Positions 10,173 to 19,088 of a stretch of 64,000 bases of DNA are shown piece after piece; within the stretch, counting starts at the first letter, position 1, and every line of letters starts with the position of its first letter. The DNA lies in the NCBI RefSeq assembly GCF_001592005.1, contig NZ_BCVZ01000016.1, positions 1 through 64,000 of the forward strand, written 5' to 3'. The notes under the pieces are model-generated. The model did no database searches, was not told the DNA's origin, and saw only the letters and a list, made by a program, of their open reading frames with translations. This DNA is from Bacillus sonorensis NBRC 101234 = KCTC 13918 (GTDB taxonomy: Bacteria > Bacillota > Bacilli > Bacillales > Bacillaceae). The translations under genes and the position numbers were made by a program.

Positions 10173-10207
10173 CAGATGAAAGGGGAACCTTTCATCTGTT
10201 TTTTTAT
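10173..10207 (+). terminator. thiC terminator
   Basis: Perfect 11-bp stem CAGATGAAAGG with its complement, a short loop, then seven T. Confidence 0.9.
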
Positions 10208-10296
10208 AAAATAGGGTTGACAGGTCGGAATTATATGAATTAGTATGTTATGTAATATTTCGGAACATTCCATCAGCGCTGATCGGTCAACCGAAG

Positions 10297-10328
10297 GCTC
10301 TTATCTCATTTGGGATAAGAGCTTTTTT
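10297..10328 (+). terminator. leader terminator (attenuator) of the ssu operon
   Basis: GCTCTTATC and GATAAGAGC form a 9-bp stem followed by TTTTTT. It lies 34 bases before the ssuB start and after the thiC terminator, so it sits in the ssu leader rather than at a gene end. The B. subtilis ssu operon is known to be controlled by premature termination as well as initiation. No SAM or other known aptamer is visible. Confidence 0.75.
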
Positions 10329-10361
10329 ATTTTCAAATTGACAAAGAAAGCGGGGAACAAG

Positions 10362-11129
10362 ATGTCTTTATCAATCCGAGTGAACGAAAAAGCGTTTGTA
10401 AACGGCGGCCGCAAAGCCAACGTTCTTCAAGATGTGAAGCTTTCGGTTGAAAACGGCGAATTTCTTACCGTCATTGGACCAAGCGGCTGTGGAAAAAGTA
10501 CGCTGCTGAAAATCATCGCCGGCTTGGATGGGGATTATGACGGGCGCATCAGCATGAACGGCAGAGAAATAAAAGCGCCCGGGATTCAGCAAGGCTTTAT
10601 CTTTCAAGAGCACCGGCTTTTTCCCTGGATGACGGTTGAGCAAAATATCGCCGCGGATTTAAGCCTCAAAGAACAGGCCATCCGTAAAAAAGTCGATGAA
10701 TTGATTGAAACGGTCCGCCTGAAAGGCGCGGAGAAATTGTATCCGCGTGAGCTGTCCGGCGGAATGTCGCAAAGGGTCGCGATCGCCAGAGCATTGCTGA
10801 GGGAGCCGGACATTCTCTTGCTTGATGAGCCCTTTGGCGCCTTGGACGCTTTTACGAGAAAGCATCTTCAGGATGTACTGACAGAGATATGGAGAGAGAA
10901 GAACATGACGATGATCCTGGTGACCCATGACATTGACGAGTCTGTGTATTTAGCCAACCGGATTGCGGTTCTCACGGCAAAGCCGGGAAAAATCCACAAA
11001 GTGATTCCGGTTGACTTGCCTTTTCCTCGCAGCAGAACATCACCCGTTTTTCAGTCCATCAGACAAAGGGTGCTGAAAGAATTTGAACAAACGGAAGAAT
11101 TCAGCTTCCAAGAGGGATCGGGCATCTAA
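10362..11129 (+). CDS. ssuB: aliphatic sulfonate ABC transporter, ATP-binding protein
   Basis: This ATPase (255 aa from ATG 10362) powers sulfonate import. It has Walker [11 protein letters not shown]-loop [11 protein letters not shown], signature LSGGMSQR, Walker [13 protein letters not shown] and the H-loop VTHDIDE. It is the first gene of ssuBACD; the order ATPase, binding protein, permease, monooxygenase is that of B. subtilis. The start follows GGGGAA. An upstream in-frame extension would cross the leader terminator and was rejected. Expected induction is under sulfate or cysteine limitation. Confidence 0.94.
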   Translation: MSLSIRVNEKAFVNGGRKANVLQDVKLSVENGEFLTVIGPSGCGKSTLLKIIAGLDGDYDGRISMNGREIKAPGIQQGFIFQEHRLFPWMTVEQNIAADLSLKEQAIRKKVDELIETVRLKGAEKLYPRELSGGMSQRVAIARALLREPDILLLDEPFGALDAFTRKHLQDVLTEIWREKNMTMILVTHDIDESVYLANRIAVLTAKPGKIHKVIPVDLPFPRSRTSPVFQSIRQRVLKEFEQTEEFSFQEGSGI

Positions 11130-11148
11130 CGGAAAGGAGCGGATGTGG

Positions 11149-12132
11149 ATGAAAAAATTGCCGGTGTACTTGCTTGGAATCCTGCTGCTGCTTGCTGGCT
11201 GTTCATCAGCCGAATCAAACGGAAAAGACTTGAAAGTGATAAACATCGGGGTGCAGCAAAGTTTAAGCCCGTTGCTGCTTGCAAAAGAAAAAGGCTGGTT
11301 TGAAAACGAGTTTGCAAAAGAAGGAATTCAGGTGAAATGGACGGAGTTTCAAAGCGGTCCGCCGCAGTTTGAAGGAATTGCCGCAGCTAAACTCGATTTT
11401 TCCCAGGTGGGAAACTCCCCGGTGATTGCCGGACAGGCGGCAGGCGTTGATTTTAAGGAAATCGGGCTTTCACAGGACGGATTAAAAGCAAACGGGATTC
11501 TTGTGAAAAAAGGGAGCGGCATACATGACATCAAGGATTTGAAAGGCAAGAAGGTAGCGGTGGCAAAAGGAAGCAGCGGGTTTGATTTTTTGTATAAAGT
11601 AATCGACAGGGCGGGCCTGAAGCCTTCCGACGTACAGATTATTCAGCTTCAGCCTGATGAAGCCGCGCCCGCATTTGACAGCGGAGCCATCGATGCCTGG
11701 TCGATTTGGGAGCCGTTTTTGTCCCTCAAAACGATCAAAAGCGATGCCGACATTTTGGTTGACGGGGAACAAATTGACCGGTATTCTCCGGGTTTTACGC
11801 TTGTACGGAGCGAATTTGCCGAACAGCATCCAGAAGAGGTCGTCCGTTTTTTGAAAGTGTACGACAAGGCCGTAAAGTGGCAGAAAACCCATAAGAAAGA
11901 AGCGGTTGATGCGTATTCAAAAATCAAAGGGATCGACAAAGAGGTCGTTGAAAACGTGTTAAATAACACCGAACCGTTAAACGAACCGATCAGCGAACGC
12001 ATCATTCAAACGCAGCAGGAGACTGCCGATTTTCAATACGAGTTAAAAGCGATCAACAAACAGATTGATGTAAAAGAAGTGGTTGACAACTCGTTTATTA
12101 AAAAAGTGCTCAAAGGAGGAGACGACGAATGA
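11149..12132 (+). CDS. ssuA: aliphatic sulfonate-binding lipoprotein
   Basis: The extracellular solute-binding component (327 aa) has a lipoprotein signal with lipobox LLAGC near residue 18. The mature part carries NIGVQQSLSPLLLAKEKGWF, the opening of the SsuA/TauA family, and AWSIWEPF later. ATG 11149 is preferred over ATG 11143 because it is nine bases from AAAGGAG. It overlaps ssuC by four bases (ATGA), indicating translational coupling. It delivers sulfonates to SsuC. Confidence 0.93.
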   Translation: MKKLPVYLLGILLLLAGCSSAESNGKDLKVINIGVQQSLSPLLLAKEKGWFENEFAKEGIQVKWTEFQSGPPQFEGIAAAKLDFSQVGNSPVIAGQAAGVDFKEIGLSQDGLKANGILVKKGSGIHDIKDLKGKKVAVAKGSSGFDFLYKVIDRAGLKPSDVQIIQLQPDEAAPAFDSGAIDAWSIWEPFLSLKTIKSDADILVDGEQIDRYSPGFTLVRSEFAEQHPEEVVRFLKVYDKAVKWQKTHKKEAVDAYSKIKGIDKEVVENVLNNTEPLNEPISERIIQTQQETADFQYELKAINKQIDVKEVVDNSFIKKVLKGGDDE

Positions 12133-12965
12133 GGGCAGTTTCATCAAGCACTTCCGCAGCCGGGCCAAAAACAGTCGCCAAACAGAAGCCGACCGCTTTT
12201 AGGCGGGCCTGGGGAAAAGGATTTATATTGCCCGTCATCATCATTTTATTATGGCAGCTTATCGGGTCATTGGAGCTCATATCCAAGACCGTGCTTCCGG
12301 CGCCTTATGACATATTGCTGACCTTCCGGGATCTTATTGCATCAGGAGAATTTTTCACTCATTTGGGCATCAGCATTCAGCGCGCCGCGTTCGGCTTTTT
12401 CCTGGGAGCCGGACTCGGGTTGCTGCTCGGGCTTGTCATCGGATTCTCCAAAATAGCCGAAGATTATCTCGATCCGTCTCTGCAAATGCTGAGAACCGTT
12501 CCGCACCTCGCCGTCACGCCGCTGTTTATCTTATGGTTCGGCTTTGATGAGCTGTCAAAGGTGCTATTGATCGCTCTTGGCGCTTTCTTCCCAGTGTATA
12601 TCAATACATTTTCGGGAATCAGGGGTGTCGATTCAAAGCTGTTCGATGTGGCGAGGGTATTGGAGTTTCACTGGTGTAAGCAGGTGACAAAGCTGATTCT
12701 CCCTGCTTCGCTCCCGAATATTCTTTTAGGAATACGCTTGTCGCTCGGCGTATCGTGGCTTGGCCTTGTTGTAGCGGAGCTTATGGGCTCAAGCGCTGGA
12801 GTCGGCTACATGATCATGGATGCGAGACAGTTTTCACAAACCGATAAGGTGTTTGTAGGGATTTTGATTTTTGCTGCCGTCGGAAAATTGACAGATTCCC
12901 TGGTCAGAGTGTTGGAAAGAAAGTGCCTGGGGTGGAGAAACAGCTATTTAGGAAATCATAAGTAA
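12129..12965 (+). CDS. ssuC: aliphatic sulfonate ABC transporter permease
   Basis: Permease of 278 aa with about six membrane helices and the BPD_transp_1 EAA-loop region around residues 175-200 ([21 protein letters not shown]). The [20 protein letters not shown] segment is characteristic of the SsuC/TauC group. The start ATG overlaps the ssuA stop, and an AAAGGAGG site lies inside the ssuA end. Confidence 0.93.
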   Translation: MRAVSSSTSAAGPKTVAKQKPTAFRRAWGKGFILPVIIILLWQLIGSLELISKTVLPAPYDILLTFRDLIASGEFFTHLGISIQRAAFGFFLGAGLGLLLGLVIGFSKIAEDYLDPSLQMLRTVPHLAVTPLFILWFGFDELSKVLLIALGAFFPVYINTFSGIRGVDSKLFDVARVLEFHWCKQVTKLILPASLPNILLGIRLSLGVSWLGLVVAELMGSSAGVGYMIMDARQFSQTDKVFVGILIFAAVGKLTDSLVRVLERKCLGWRNSYLGNHK

Positions 12966-12978
12966 AGGAGAGATCGGC

Positions 12979-14109
12979 ATGGAGATTTTATGGTTTATCC
13001 CAACTCATGGTGACGGACGGTATCTTGGCACAAAAACGGGAGGCAGAACAGCTGACTACACTTATTTTAAGCAGGTGGCGCAAGCGGCTGACAGGCTTGG
13101 ATTTACGGGGGTTCTTCTGCCGACGGGGAAATCGTGCGAAGACCCGTGGATTACAGCGGCCGCATTAGCCGCAGAAACGAGAGACTTGAAATTTCTAGTT
13201 GCCGTCAGGCCGGGATTGATGCAGCCGTCGGTCGCCGCGCGGATGTCTTCCACGTTTGACCGTCTTGCCGGAGGCAGGCTCCTCATCAACGTGGTCGCAG
13301 GCGGCGATCCGTACGAATTGGCGGGTGACGGCCTGTTTATCAGTCATGATGAGCGGTATGAGGCCACCAACGAATTTCTGGACATATGGCGTTCGCTTTT
13401 AAAAGGCGAGACCGTCAGCTACAGAGGCAAGCATTTGAAGGCTGAAAACGGCCGCCTGCTGTTCCCGCCGTTGCAAAAGCCCCATCCGCCGGTCTATTTC
13501 GGGGGCTCCTCAAAGGCGGGGCAGAAGACCGCCGCCAGGCATGCGGATGTCTATTTAACATGGGGCGAGCCGCCTCATCTTGTCAAAGAAAAAATTCAAT
13601 CCGTCAAAGAACTGGCCGAAAAAGAGGGAAGAACCGTCCGCTTTGGGATACGGCTCCATGTCATTGTCCGCGAAACAGAAAAAGAAGCATGGGACGCGGC
13701 ACATAAACTGATCAGCCATTTGGATGATGAAACGGTCGAGGCGGCCCAAAACGCATTGCGGCGGATGGATTCATCCGGACAGCAAAGAATGGTTCAGCTG
13801 CATCAAGGCAAAAAAGGCAATCTTGAAATCAGCCCCAATCTTTGGGCGGGCATCGGACTTGTCAGGGGCGGAGCCGGTACGGCGCTTGTCGGTGATCCGG
13901 AAACGGTCGCCAGCCGGATAAAGGAATATGCCGATCTTGGCATAGAGTCATTTATCTTTTCAGGCTATCCTCATCTTGAAGAAGCGTATCATTTCGCCGA
14001 AAAAGTCTTCCCGCTCCTTCCGTTTCGTACGAAACTTGAACAAGAAGCGTCCGGCGAAGTCATCGGAAATGATCATTTTCCGTCAAAGCAAAAGGAAAAA
14101 ATGCTGTAA
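12979..14109 (+). CDS. ssuD: FMNH2-dependent alkanesulfonate monooxygenase
   Basis: This flavin-dependent monooxygenase (376 aa) desulfonates alkanesulfonates to aldehyde and sulfite. It belongs to the bacterial luciferase-like TIM-barrel family: [14 protein letters not shown] at the N-terminus, [33 protein letters not shown] and [11 protein letters not shown] are all diagnostic for SsuD. It is the last operon gene, 13 bases after ssuC, with AAAGGAG upstream. The separate FMN reductase it needs is not adjacent. The terminator at 14113 closes the operon. Confidence 0.95.
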   Translation: MEILWFIPTHGDGRYLGTKTGGRTADYTYFKQVAQAADRLGFTGVLLPTGKSCEDPWITAAALAAETRDLKFLVAVRPGLMQPSVAARMSSTFDRLAGGRLLINVVAGGDPYELAGDGLFISHDERYEATNEFLDIWRSLLKGETVSYRGKHLKAENGRLLFPPLQKPHPPVYFGGSSKAGQKTAARHADVYLTWGEPPHLVKEKIQSVKELAEKEGRTVRFGIRLHVIVRETEKEAWDAAHKLISHLDDETVEAAQNALRRMDSSGQQRMVQLHQGKKGNLEISPNLWAGIGLVRGGAGTALVGDPETVASRIKEYADLGIESFIFSGYPHLEEAYHFAEKVFPLLPFRTKLEQEASGEVIGNDHFPSKQKEKML

Positions 14110-14112
14110 ACC

Positions 14113-14142
14113 AAAAAACTCCAGGGGGCCCTGGAGTTTTTT
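14113..14142 (+). terminator. ssu operon terminator
   Basis: AAAAAACTCCAGG pairs with CCTGGAGTTTTTT; symmetrical, so it may work in both directions. Confidence 0.9.
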
Positions 14143-14305
14143 AAAGCAAATATTGAAGCACAATGATCGGGAAGTGCAGCACTCTGCATGAAAAAACGGT
14201 AAAAGATCGACAGTGCATGCCTTCGTGGAAGCAGCCGAATCTTGCTCTCAACTCTCTTACCTGTTATTCATCTGTAACATTTATGATCAATATCTGTACG
14301 AATGT

Positions 14306-14334
14306 TTGCACACTGCCGGAATATGTGGTAAATT
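14306..14334 (+). promoter_or_regulatory. sigma-A promoter of rpsN2
   Basis: TTGCAC, a 17-base spacer, then TAAATT. It ends immediately before the Zur box. Confidence 0.7.
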
Positions 14335-14357
14335 TAAATCGTAATAATTACGATTTA
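14335..14357 (+). promoter_or_regulatory. Zur operator
   Basis: Perfect palindrome: half-site TAAATCGTAAT inverted around a central A. This is the B. subtilis Zur (zinc uptake repressor) box sequence. It covers the expected transcription start of rpsN2, so zinc-loaded Zur should block expression. Confidence 0.92.
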
Positions 14358-14374
14358 TTCAAGGAGGGTGAAGA

Positions 14375-14644
14375 GTGGCCAAAAAATCAAAAGTGGCAAA
14401 GGAAATAAAACGGCAAAAGCTTGTTGAGCAATATGCAGCCATCAGAAAAGAGTTAAAAGAAAAAGGCGATTACAGAGCGCTGAGCAAGCTTCCCCGCGAT
14501 TCAGCGCCATCAAGGCTGCATAACCGCTGCGAGCTGACCGGAAGGCCGAGAGGATATATGAGAAAGTTTAAAATGTCGCGGATTGCGTTCAGAGAATTGG
14601 CCTATAAAGGCCAAATTCCCGGTGTCAAAAAATCAAGCTGGTAA
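14375..14644 (+). CDS. rpsN2: zinc-independent 30S ribosomal protein S14 paralogue
   Basis: 89 residues starting at GTG 14375 behind AAGGAGGGTG. The conserved S14 core [19 protein letters not shown] is present, but the CxxC...CxxC zinc ribbon of the main Bacillus S14 is missing, so this is the zinc-free type that replaces it in 30S subunits during zinc starvation. The adjacent Zur box fits this role exactly. In B. subtilis the equivalent is rpsNB (yhzA). Confidence 0.95.
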   Translation: MAKKSKVAKEIKRQKLVEQYAAIRKELKEKGDYRALSKLPRDSAPSRLHNRCELTGRPRGYMRKFKMSRIAFRELAYKGQIPGVKKSSW

Positions 14645-14657
14645 AACGAAATCCTGT

Positions 14658-14690
14658 AAAAAGCGCCGATTTGTTTCCGGCGCTTTTTTT
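14658..14690 (+). terminator. rpsN2 terminator
   Basis: AAGCGCCG and CGGCGCTT stem with a T-run of seven. Confidence 0.85.
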
Positions 14691-14780
14691 CGACAAATTT
14701 TTAATATCCCCTTGACGAAATCTTAATAAACATGTAACATTATAAAAGTCAAAACGATGATCTGTTTAAAAAAAGATCAT

Positions 14781-14854
14781 GCGGGTGTAGTTTAGTGGTA
14801 AAACCTCAGCCTTCCAAGCTGATGTCGTGGGTTCGATTCCCATCACCCGCTCCA
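14781..14854 (+). tRNA. tRNA-Gly (TCC)
   Basis: Solitary tRNA: acceptor GCGGGTG pairs with CATCCGC-type CACCCGC, anticodon loop CTTCCAA (TCC), encoded 3' CCA. A terminator follows at 14869. Confidence 0.97.
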
Positions 14855-14868
14855 TACATACTGTTTAT

Positions 14869-14915
14869 AACGCAGTGTTTCGTTTCTCAGATTAAACGAA
14901 GCATTGCGTTTTTTC
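14869..14915 (+). terminator. terminator of the solitary tRNA-Gly
   Basis: Interrupted inverted repeat AACGCAGTGTTTCGTTT / AAACGAAGCATTGCGTT followed by TTTTT. Confidence 0.75.
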
Positions 14916-14930
14916 ATGTATGAATATATA

Positions 14931-14960
14931 AAAACTTGCTTTTAAAAAAAGCAAGTTTTT
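14931..14960 (-). terminator. terminator between tRNA-Gly and the B3/B4 gene
   Basis: AAAACTTGCTTT and AAAGCAAGTTTT flank a 4-base core. It can serve the minus-strand gene at 14972 and anything arriving on the plus strand. Confidence 0.75.
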
Positions 14961-14971
14961 GAATGGATCTT

Positions 14972-15619
14972 TTAAGGAATGATCGCAGATATATGCTCTC
15001 CGCCGTGAATTTGTTCGAACATTTTGGTCAAAGCTTCTAGCAGCCGGCTTGCTTCGTCTTTTGGGGTGGACGGTCTGAAAAAGACGAGCTGCAGGGCGTC
15101 TTTTGTTTCCGTCTTGACGGGGCGGCGGTTGCTATGCTCTGAGAGGCTGCCGAATATCCCTGATTCGTCAGAAACCGCCAGCAGGTCTTCTTTTCCGCCC
15201 ATCTCGATGCGTACCGGCCCCTTTATCGTCCGGGCATCATAGATATGAACCGGAATCGAATATTTAAGAGAGAAAAAACGGCTCAAATCAGTGGCTGAAT
15301 CTGCGGATTCTATGTAACGCTGCCGCTGGATGTCCGCCAGGAGCCATTCCAGGCTTGTTTGCCGCCCGGAAAACGACGGATCAAGCTTTGCCCGCGTCTC
15401 CTCCCATTCCTTTATTGCCGGTTCATCGGAAAGCTTGCGGTCGGCGAAATCAAAAAACAGCGATTCCTGAAACAGGCGCAGCCGGCCTTTTAACATTTGC
15501 GGTGAGCCTGCGATCTCAATTCCTTTATATAAAACAGCGCCGACTTTAAAGGAGGGGACGCGCTGTAATACAGCGGTGGCTATTTGCACATTTAATTCCA
15601 ATTCAGACTCAACTCCCAT
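14972..15619 (-). CDS. B3/B4 (tRNA-binding-like) domain protein
   Basis: Free-standing B3/B4 domain, 215 aa, the fold used by phenylalanyl-tRNA synthetase beta chain for editing. Matching landmarks are FKVGAVLYKGIEI, a region with SLEWLLADIQRQRYIESADSATDL replacing the usual AVEALLRR segment, HIYDARTIKGPVRIEMG and SNRRPVKTETKDALQLVFF. A role in clearing mischarged tRNA is the usual guess and is unproven. A promoter (TTGTTT, 16 bases, TATAAT) lies so close that the mRNA leader is only about 10-15 bases and ATG 15619 has no Shine-Dalgarno site. A start at a nearby TTG or GTG 15-30 bases inside, using GGGAGTTGAG, is possible. Confidence 0.75.
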   Translation of the reverse strand: MGVESELELNVQIATAVLQRVPSFKVGAVLYKGIEIAGSPQMLKGRLRLFQESLFFDFADRKLSDEPAIKEWEETRAKLDPSFSGRQTSLEWLLADIQRQRYIESADSATDLSRFFSLKYSIPVHIYDARTIKGPVRIEMGGKEDLLAVSDESGIFGSLSEHSNRRPVKTETKDALQLVFFRPSTPKDEASRLLEALTKMFEQIHGGEHISAIIP

Positions 15620-15685
15620 TTATCATGTTACACTTGTATTATACAGTGATCGAAAACCAAAACAAAGAAAGGAGGTTTGCCCATT

Positions 15686-16834
15686 ATGGATATGAAGCAG
15701 CTGAAACAGGATGTGATTGAATTCGCGCAGCAAATCGGGATCGATAAAATACGCTTTGCCAGCGCTGATACGTTTGAAACATTAAAAGATCGCTTAATAG
15801 AGAATCGGGCGCTCGGTTACGAGTCGGGATTTGAAGAACCCGATATTGAGAAGCGGACAAATCCGCAGCTTCTCCTGCCAAAGGCGAAATCGATCATCGC
15901 GATTGCGCTTGCATACCCTTCGAAAATGAAAAACGCGCCAAGAAGCGTAAAAGGTGAACGGAGAGGCATTTTTTGCCGAGCCTCCTGGGGGAAGGACTAT
16001 CACCATGTGCTGCGGGAAAAGCTTGATCAGCTCGAAGAATTTTTAAAGTCCCAGCACGAAGACGTCAGAACAAAATCGATGGTTGACACAGGGGAGCTTT
16101 CCGACCGTGCCGTCGCTGAACGGGCCGGTATCGGCTGGAGCGGAAAGAACTGCATGATCATTACGCCTGAATTCGGTTCCTATGTTTATTTGGCGGAAAT
16201 GATTACAAATATTCCGTTCGAGCCTGATGAGAGAATAGAGGATCAATGCGGTTCATGCAACAAGTGCATTGAGGCCTGCCCGACCGGTGCGCTTGTCAAT
16301 CCGGGACAGCTCAACTCCCAGCGCTGCATCGCTTTTCAGACGCAGACGAAAGGTTTTCTGCCTGATGAATTCCGCACGAAAATCGGCAACCGGATCTATG
16401 GATGCGATACGTGCCAGATGGTGTGTCCGAAAAACAAAGGCGTTGATTTTCACCTTCATCCCGTAATGGAGCCGGATCCCGAGATTGCCAAGCCGCTTTT
16501 AAAGCCGCTGCTGACGATGTCGAACCGTGAATTCAAAGAAAAATTCGGCCATGTGGCAGGCTCCTGGAGGGGGAAAAAGCCGATTCAGCGGAACGCAATC
16601 ATCGCCCTTGCCCATTTTAAAGAAACGAGTGCACTGCCTGAGCTGGTTTCTCTCATGCATCAGGATCCGCGGCCTGTCATCAGAGGCACCGCCGCCTGGG
16701 CGATCGGAAAAATTGGAGAAACGGACATGCTGGAGGAGCTGGAAACAGCGTATTCCCGCGAAGAGGACGAAGAAGCAAAGGCGGAAATTCAAAAAGGCAT
16801 CAGGCTTTTAAAAGAAACCGCCATGACTAAATGA
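15686..16834 (+). CDS. queG: epoxyqueuosine reductase QueG
   Basis: QueG (382 aa from ATG 15686, AAAGGAGG upstream) reduces epoxyqueuosine to queuosine in tRNA, using cobalamin and two [4Fe-4S] clusters. The ferredoxin motifs CGSCNKCIEACPTGAL and CDTCQMVCPKN are intact, and RRGIFCRASWGKDYH and DTGELSDRAVAERAGIGWSGKN are family blocks. A C-terminal HEAT-like repeat (ALAHFKETSALPELVSLM) binds the tRNA. The B. subtilis name is yhbA. yhbB follows about 100 bases later on the same strand. Confidence 0.96.
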   Translation: MDMKQLKQDVIEFAQQIGIDKIRFASADTFETLKDRLIENRALGYESGFEEPDIEKRTNPQLLLPKAKSIIAIALAYPSKMKNAPRSVKGERRGIFCRASWGKDYHHVLREKLDQLEEFLKSQHEDVRTKSMVDTGELSDRAVAERAGIGWSGKNCMIITPEFGSYVYLAEMITNIPFEPDERIEDQCGSCNKCIEACPTGALVNPGQLNSQRCIAFQTQTKGFLPDEFRTKIGNRIYGCDTCQMVCPKNKGVDFHLHPVMEPDPEIAKPLLKPLLTMSNREFKEKFGHVAGSWRGKKPIQRNAIIALAHFKETSALPELVSLMHQDPRPVIRGTAAWAIGKIGETDMLEELETAYSREEDEEAKAEIQKGIRLLKETAMTK

Positions 16835-16937
16835 GGCCTGTCCTGACATATGTTTGGTATCAGGGTTGAAAAACCGCTTGTTTTCAGTTTTGGAAGACAA
16901 GTATTTTTCTATCATCAAACATATGGTGGTGTAGCCT

Positions 16938-17843
16938 TTGAAACAGATCATCGAACAGCTCTTGAAGGCCAGGCTGGACTATTTGATCAATGGCAATGAG
17001 AAGAGAGACTGGCGGAATGCCGGCGATGCCGAGGTCATTGAACGGAAACGGCGGCTTTTTGAAAAACGGGGCGTCCATATCGTCAAGGCTAGGATGAGGA
17101 CGGCGCTCAACGAACACTGGCTTGAGGAAGACGGAAAAACTCACATCAATTATCAAACCCATACCGCATTCTTGTGCAAAGATGGGGATGATATGTATAT
17201 GGAGGAGCACATCGAAAAACGGATCGCTCTGCTGTATGATCAAATGGTAATCAAGGACTCGGAAGCCCCGCGGCCGCCCGTTCAGCCGCTTCCTGATGAG
17301 GAAAGCCGGCATCTTGATGGAGAGCGTGAATTATTGGGGCGCGTCTTCACCTATGACCGGCTTGCCGCTGTCCGCTATGCCGAAATGTTTTGGAATAAGC
17401 GGAATTCGGCGTATAAAAACTTTGAAGACAATTGCACTAATTTTATTTCTCAATGCCTTCACGCGGGAAACGCCCCGATGCGCGGCTATCCGAACAGAGG
17501 ATCGGGCTGGTGGATGCAAAATCATTCCTGGAGCTACAGCTGGACTGTGGCACATTCACTCAGAACATTTCTCAAGCAGTCGAAAGCAGGTCTCCGTTCC
17601 ATTCAAACAGGAGCCGCCGCCGAGCTTGTGGAAGGCGATGTCATCTGCTACGATTTTAACGGGGACGGAAGGTTTGACCATGTGGCGATTGTGACGGCAA
17701 AGGATAAAAGCAATATGCCGCTTGTCAACGCCCAAACCCATGATTGCCGGATGAGGTACTGGTCATACGAAGATTCCCCCGCGTACACCCCTTCGATCAA
17801 ATATGCGTTTTTTCATATTGCAGATGACACGACAAAAACGTAA
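16938..17843 (+). CDS. yhbB: YhbB-like protein with C-terminal amidase domain
   Basis: 301-residue protein from TTG 16938 with GGTGG upstream. Residues about 130-300 form the putative amidase domain (Amidase_6): RYAEMFWNKRNSAYKNF, NCTNFISQCLHAG with the presumed catalytic cysteine, GSGWWMQ, and FDHVAIVTA with the presumed histidine. The N-terminal 130 residues are charged and unfamiliar. There is no clear signal peptide. It sits between queG and trmL as in B. subtilis. The substrate is unknown; a papain/NlpC-like amidase acting on cell-wall or peptide bonds is the family expectation. Confidence 0.85.
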   Translation: MKQIIEQLLKARLDYLINGNEKRDWRNAGDAEVIERKRRLFEKRGVHIVKARMRTALNEHWLEEDGKTHINYQTHTAFLCKDGDDMYMEEHIEKRIALLYDQMVIKDSEAPRPPVQPLPDEESRHLDGERELLGRVFTYDRLAAVRYAEMFWNKRNSAYKNFEDNCTNFISQCLHAGNAPMRGYPNRGSGWWMQNHSWSYSWTVAHSLRTFLKQSKAGLRSIQTGAAAELVEGDVICYDFNGDGRFDHVAIVTAKDKSNMPLVNAQTHDCRMRYWSYEDSPAYTPSIKYAFFHIADDTTKT

Positions 17844-17888
17844 TCATGGTATAATAAACAGCGGATCAGAAAAACAGAGGTGAACATT

Positions 17889-18362
17889 TTGGCATTGCAT
17901 GTCGTATTATATCAACCCGAAATTCCTGCGAATACAGGAAATATCGCACGAACATGTGCAGCAACAGATACAACGCTTCATTTAATCAGGCCGCTCGGCT
18001 TTTCTACCGATGACAAGATGCTAAAGCGGGCAGGGCTTGACTACTGGGAGTTTGTCAAAGTCGTCTACCACGATTCCTTGGAGGAACTGTTTGACGCACA
18101 TCCTGAAGGGAAATTTTTCTTTATTACAAAGTTCGGGCAAAAACCGCACACATCGTTTGACTATTCAGATCAAAACGAGGACTATTTTTTCGTGTTCGGC
18201 AGGGAAACGAACGGCCTTCCGAAAGATTTGATCGAGCAAAATATGGACCGCTGTCTGCGTCTCCCGATGACAGAGCATGTCAGATCATTGAATTTATCCA
18301 ATACGGCCGCAATCCTTGTTTATGAGGCGCTTCGCCAGCAGAACTACAGGGATTTAACGTAA
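17889..18362 (+). CDS. trmL: tRNA (cytidine/uridine 34-2'-O)-methyltransferase TrmL
   Basis: SPOUT-class methyltransferase of 157 aa that methylates the wobble-base ribose of leucine tRNAs. The knot motifs are clear: PEIPANTGNIARTCAAT, HLIRPLGFSTDDKMLKRAGL, FGRETNGLPKDL and LRLPMTEHVRSLNLSNTAAI. The TTG start at 17889 (ALHVVLYQPE) sits six bases after an AGAGGTGA site; the earlier GTG is part of that site. The B. subtilis name is cspR. Its presumed substrates, tRNA-Leu TAA and CAA, are encoded at 485-667. Confidence 0.95.
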   Translation: MALHVVLYQPEIPANTGNIARTCAATDTTLHLIRPLGFSTDDKMLKRAGLDYWEFVKVVYHDSLEELFDAHPEGKFFFITKFGQKPHTSFDYSDQNEDYFFVFGRETNGLPKDLIEQNMDRCLRLPMTEHVRSLNLSNTAAILVYEALRQQNYRDLT

Positions 18363-18373
18363 TAAGCAAATTG

Positions 18374-18408
18374 CCGTCCCCAAAAAAAGAAGGGGACGGA
18401 TTTTTTTT
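18374..18408 (+). terminator. trmL terminator
   Basis: CCGTCCCC and GGGGACGG flank an A-rich loop and precede a run of eight T. Confidence 0.9.
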
Positions 18409-18460
18409 GGTTTTAAACGTAACAGTGTTATGTTACAATAGAGCGGAAGGAGTGAGGAAA

Positions 18461-19075
18461 ATGGCTCATGATGATTTAATTTCAAAAAAGGAACTGCTTG
18501 ATTTAACATCGATATCTTACGGGCAGCTGTACAGGTGGAAACGGAAAAATTTAATTCCTGAGGAATGGTTTATTCGAAAATCCACTTTTACCGGTCAGGA
18601 GACGTTTTTTCCGAAAGCAGACATCTTAAATAGAATCAAAAAAATTCAAAGCATGAAAGAGAATTTATCTCTTGATGAAATGGCGGAAATGTTTTCGCCA
18701 AAGCTTGATAAACTCGATATCAGCCGCGGAGAGCTTCTTGAGAAAGGGCTGATTTCCGAGGCTGTCATGTCATTTTTCGTTGAGAATACAAATAAACGCA
18801 ATGACTCATTTGGACTCGGGGAAGTGCTTGCCGTGTATGTGCTGGAAGGACTGCTTCAGTCAGGAGAGATTAATCTTGAGGAAGGAAAAATGGTGCTGGA
18901 GGTCGTGCTTGCGAACGGCGCAAAAAACAGCGGCAGACTGATCGTGCTGCGAAAACTGGGAGTTGCCACATGCTTTATTGCAGAGGGTGACATCGTCTTT
19001 GAAAAAGCGGTGAAAGTGGTTGCGGATATCAGTCTCTCGGAAGCCGGAGAAGAATTGAAAACAAAATTGATGTAA
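18461..19075 (+). CDS. yhbD: YhbD, MerR-like HTH protein of the bactofilin operon
   Basis: 204-residue protein from ATG 18461 behind GGAAGGAGTGAGG. Residues 10-60 form a winged-helix segment of MerR type (SYGQLYRWKRKNLIPEEWF), followed by a helical region and a C-terminal domain about 120-204 without known motif. It lies 13 bases before bacE, so it is likely cotranscribed with both bactofilins and may link them to transcription or act as their cytosolic partner. The longer open frame upstream crosses the trmL terminator and is not coding. Confidence 0.85.
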   Translation: MAHDDLISKKELLDLTSISYGQLYRWKRKNLIPEEWFIRKSTFTGQETFFPKADILNRIKKIQSMKENLSLDEMAEMFSPKLDKLDISRGELLEKGLISEAVMSFFVENTNKRNDSFGLGEVLAVYVLEGLLQSGEINLEEGKMVLEVVLANGAKNSGRLIVLRKLGVATCFIAEGDIVFEKAVKVVADISLSEAGEELKTKLM

Positions 19076-19088
19076 TGGAGGAAAGGCC

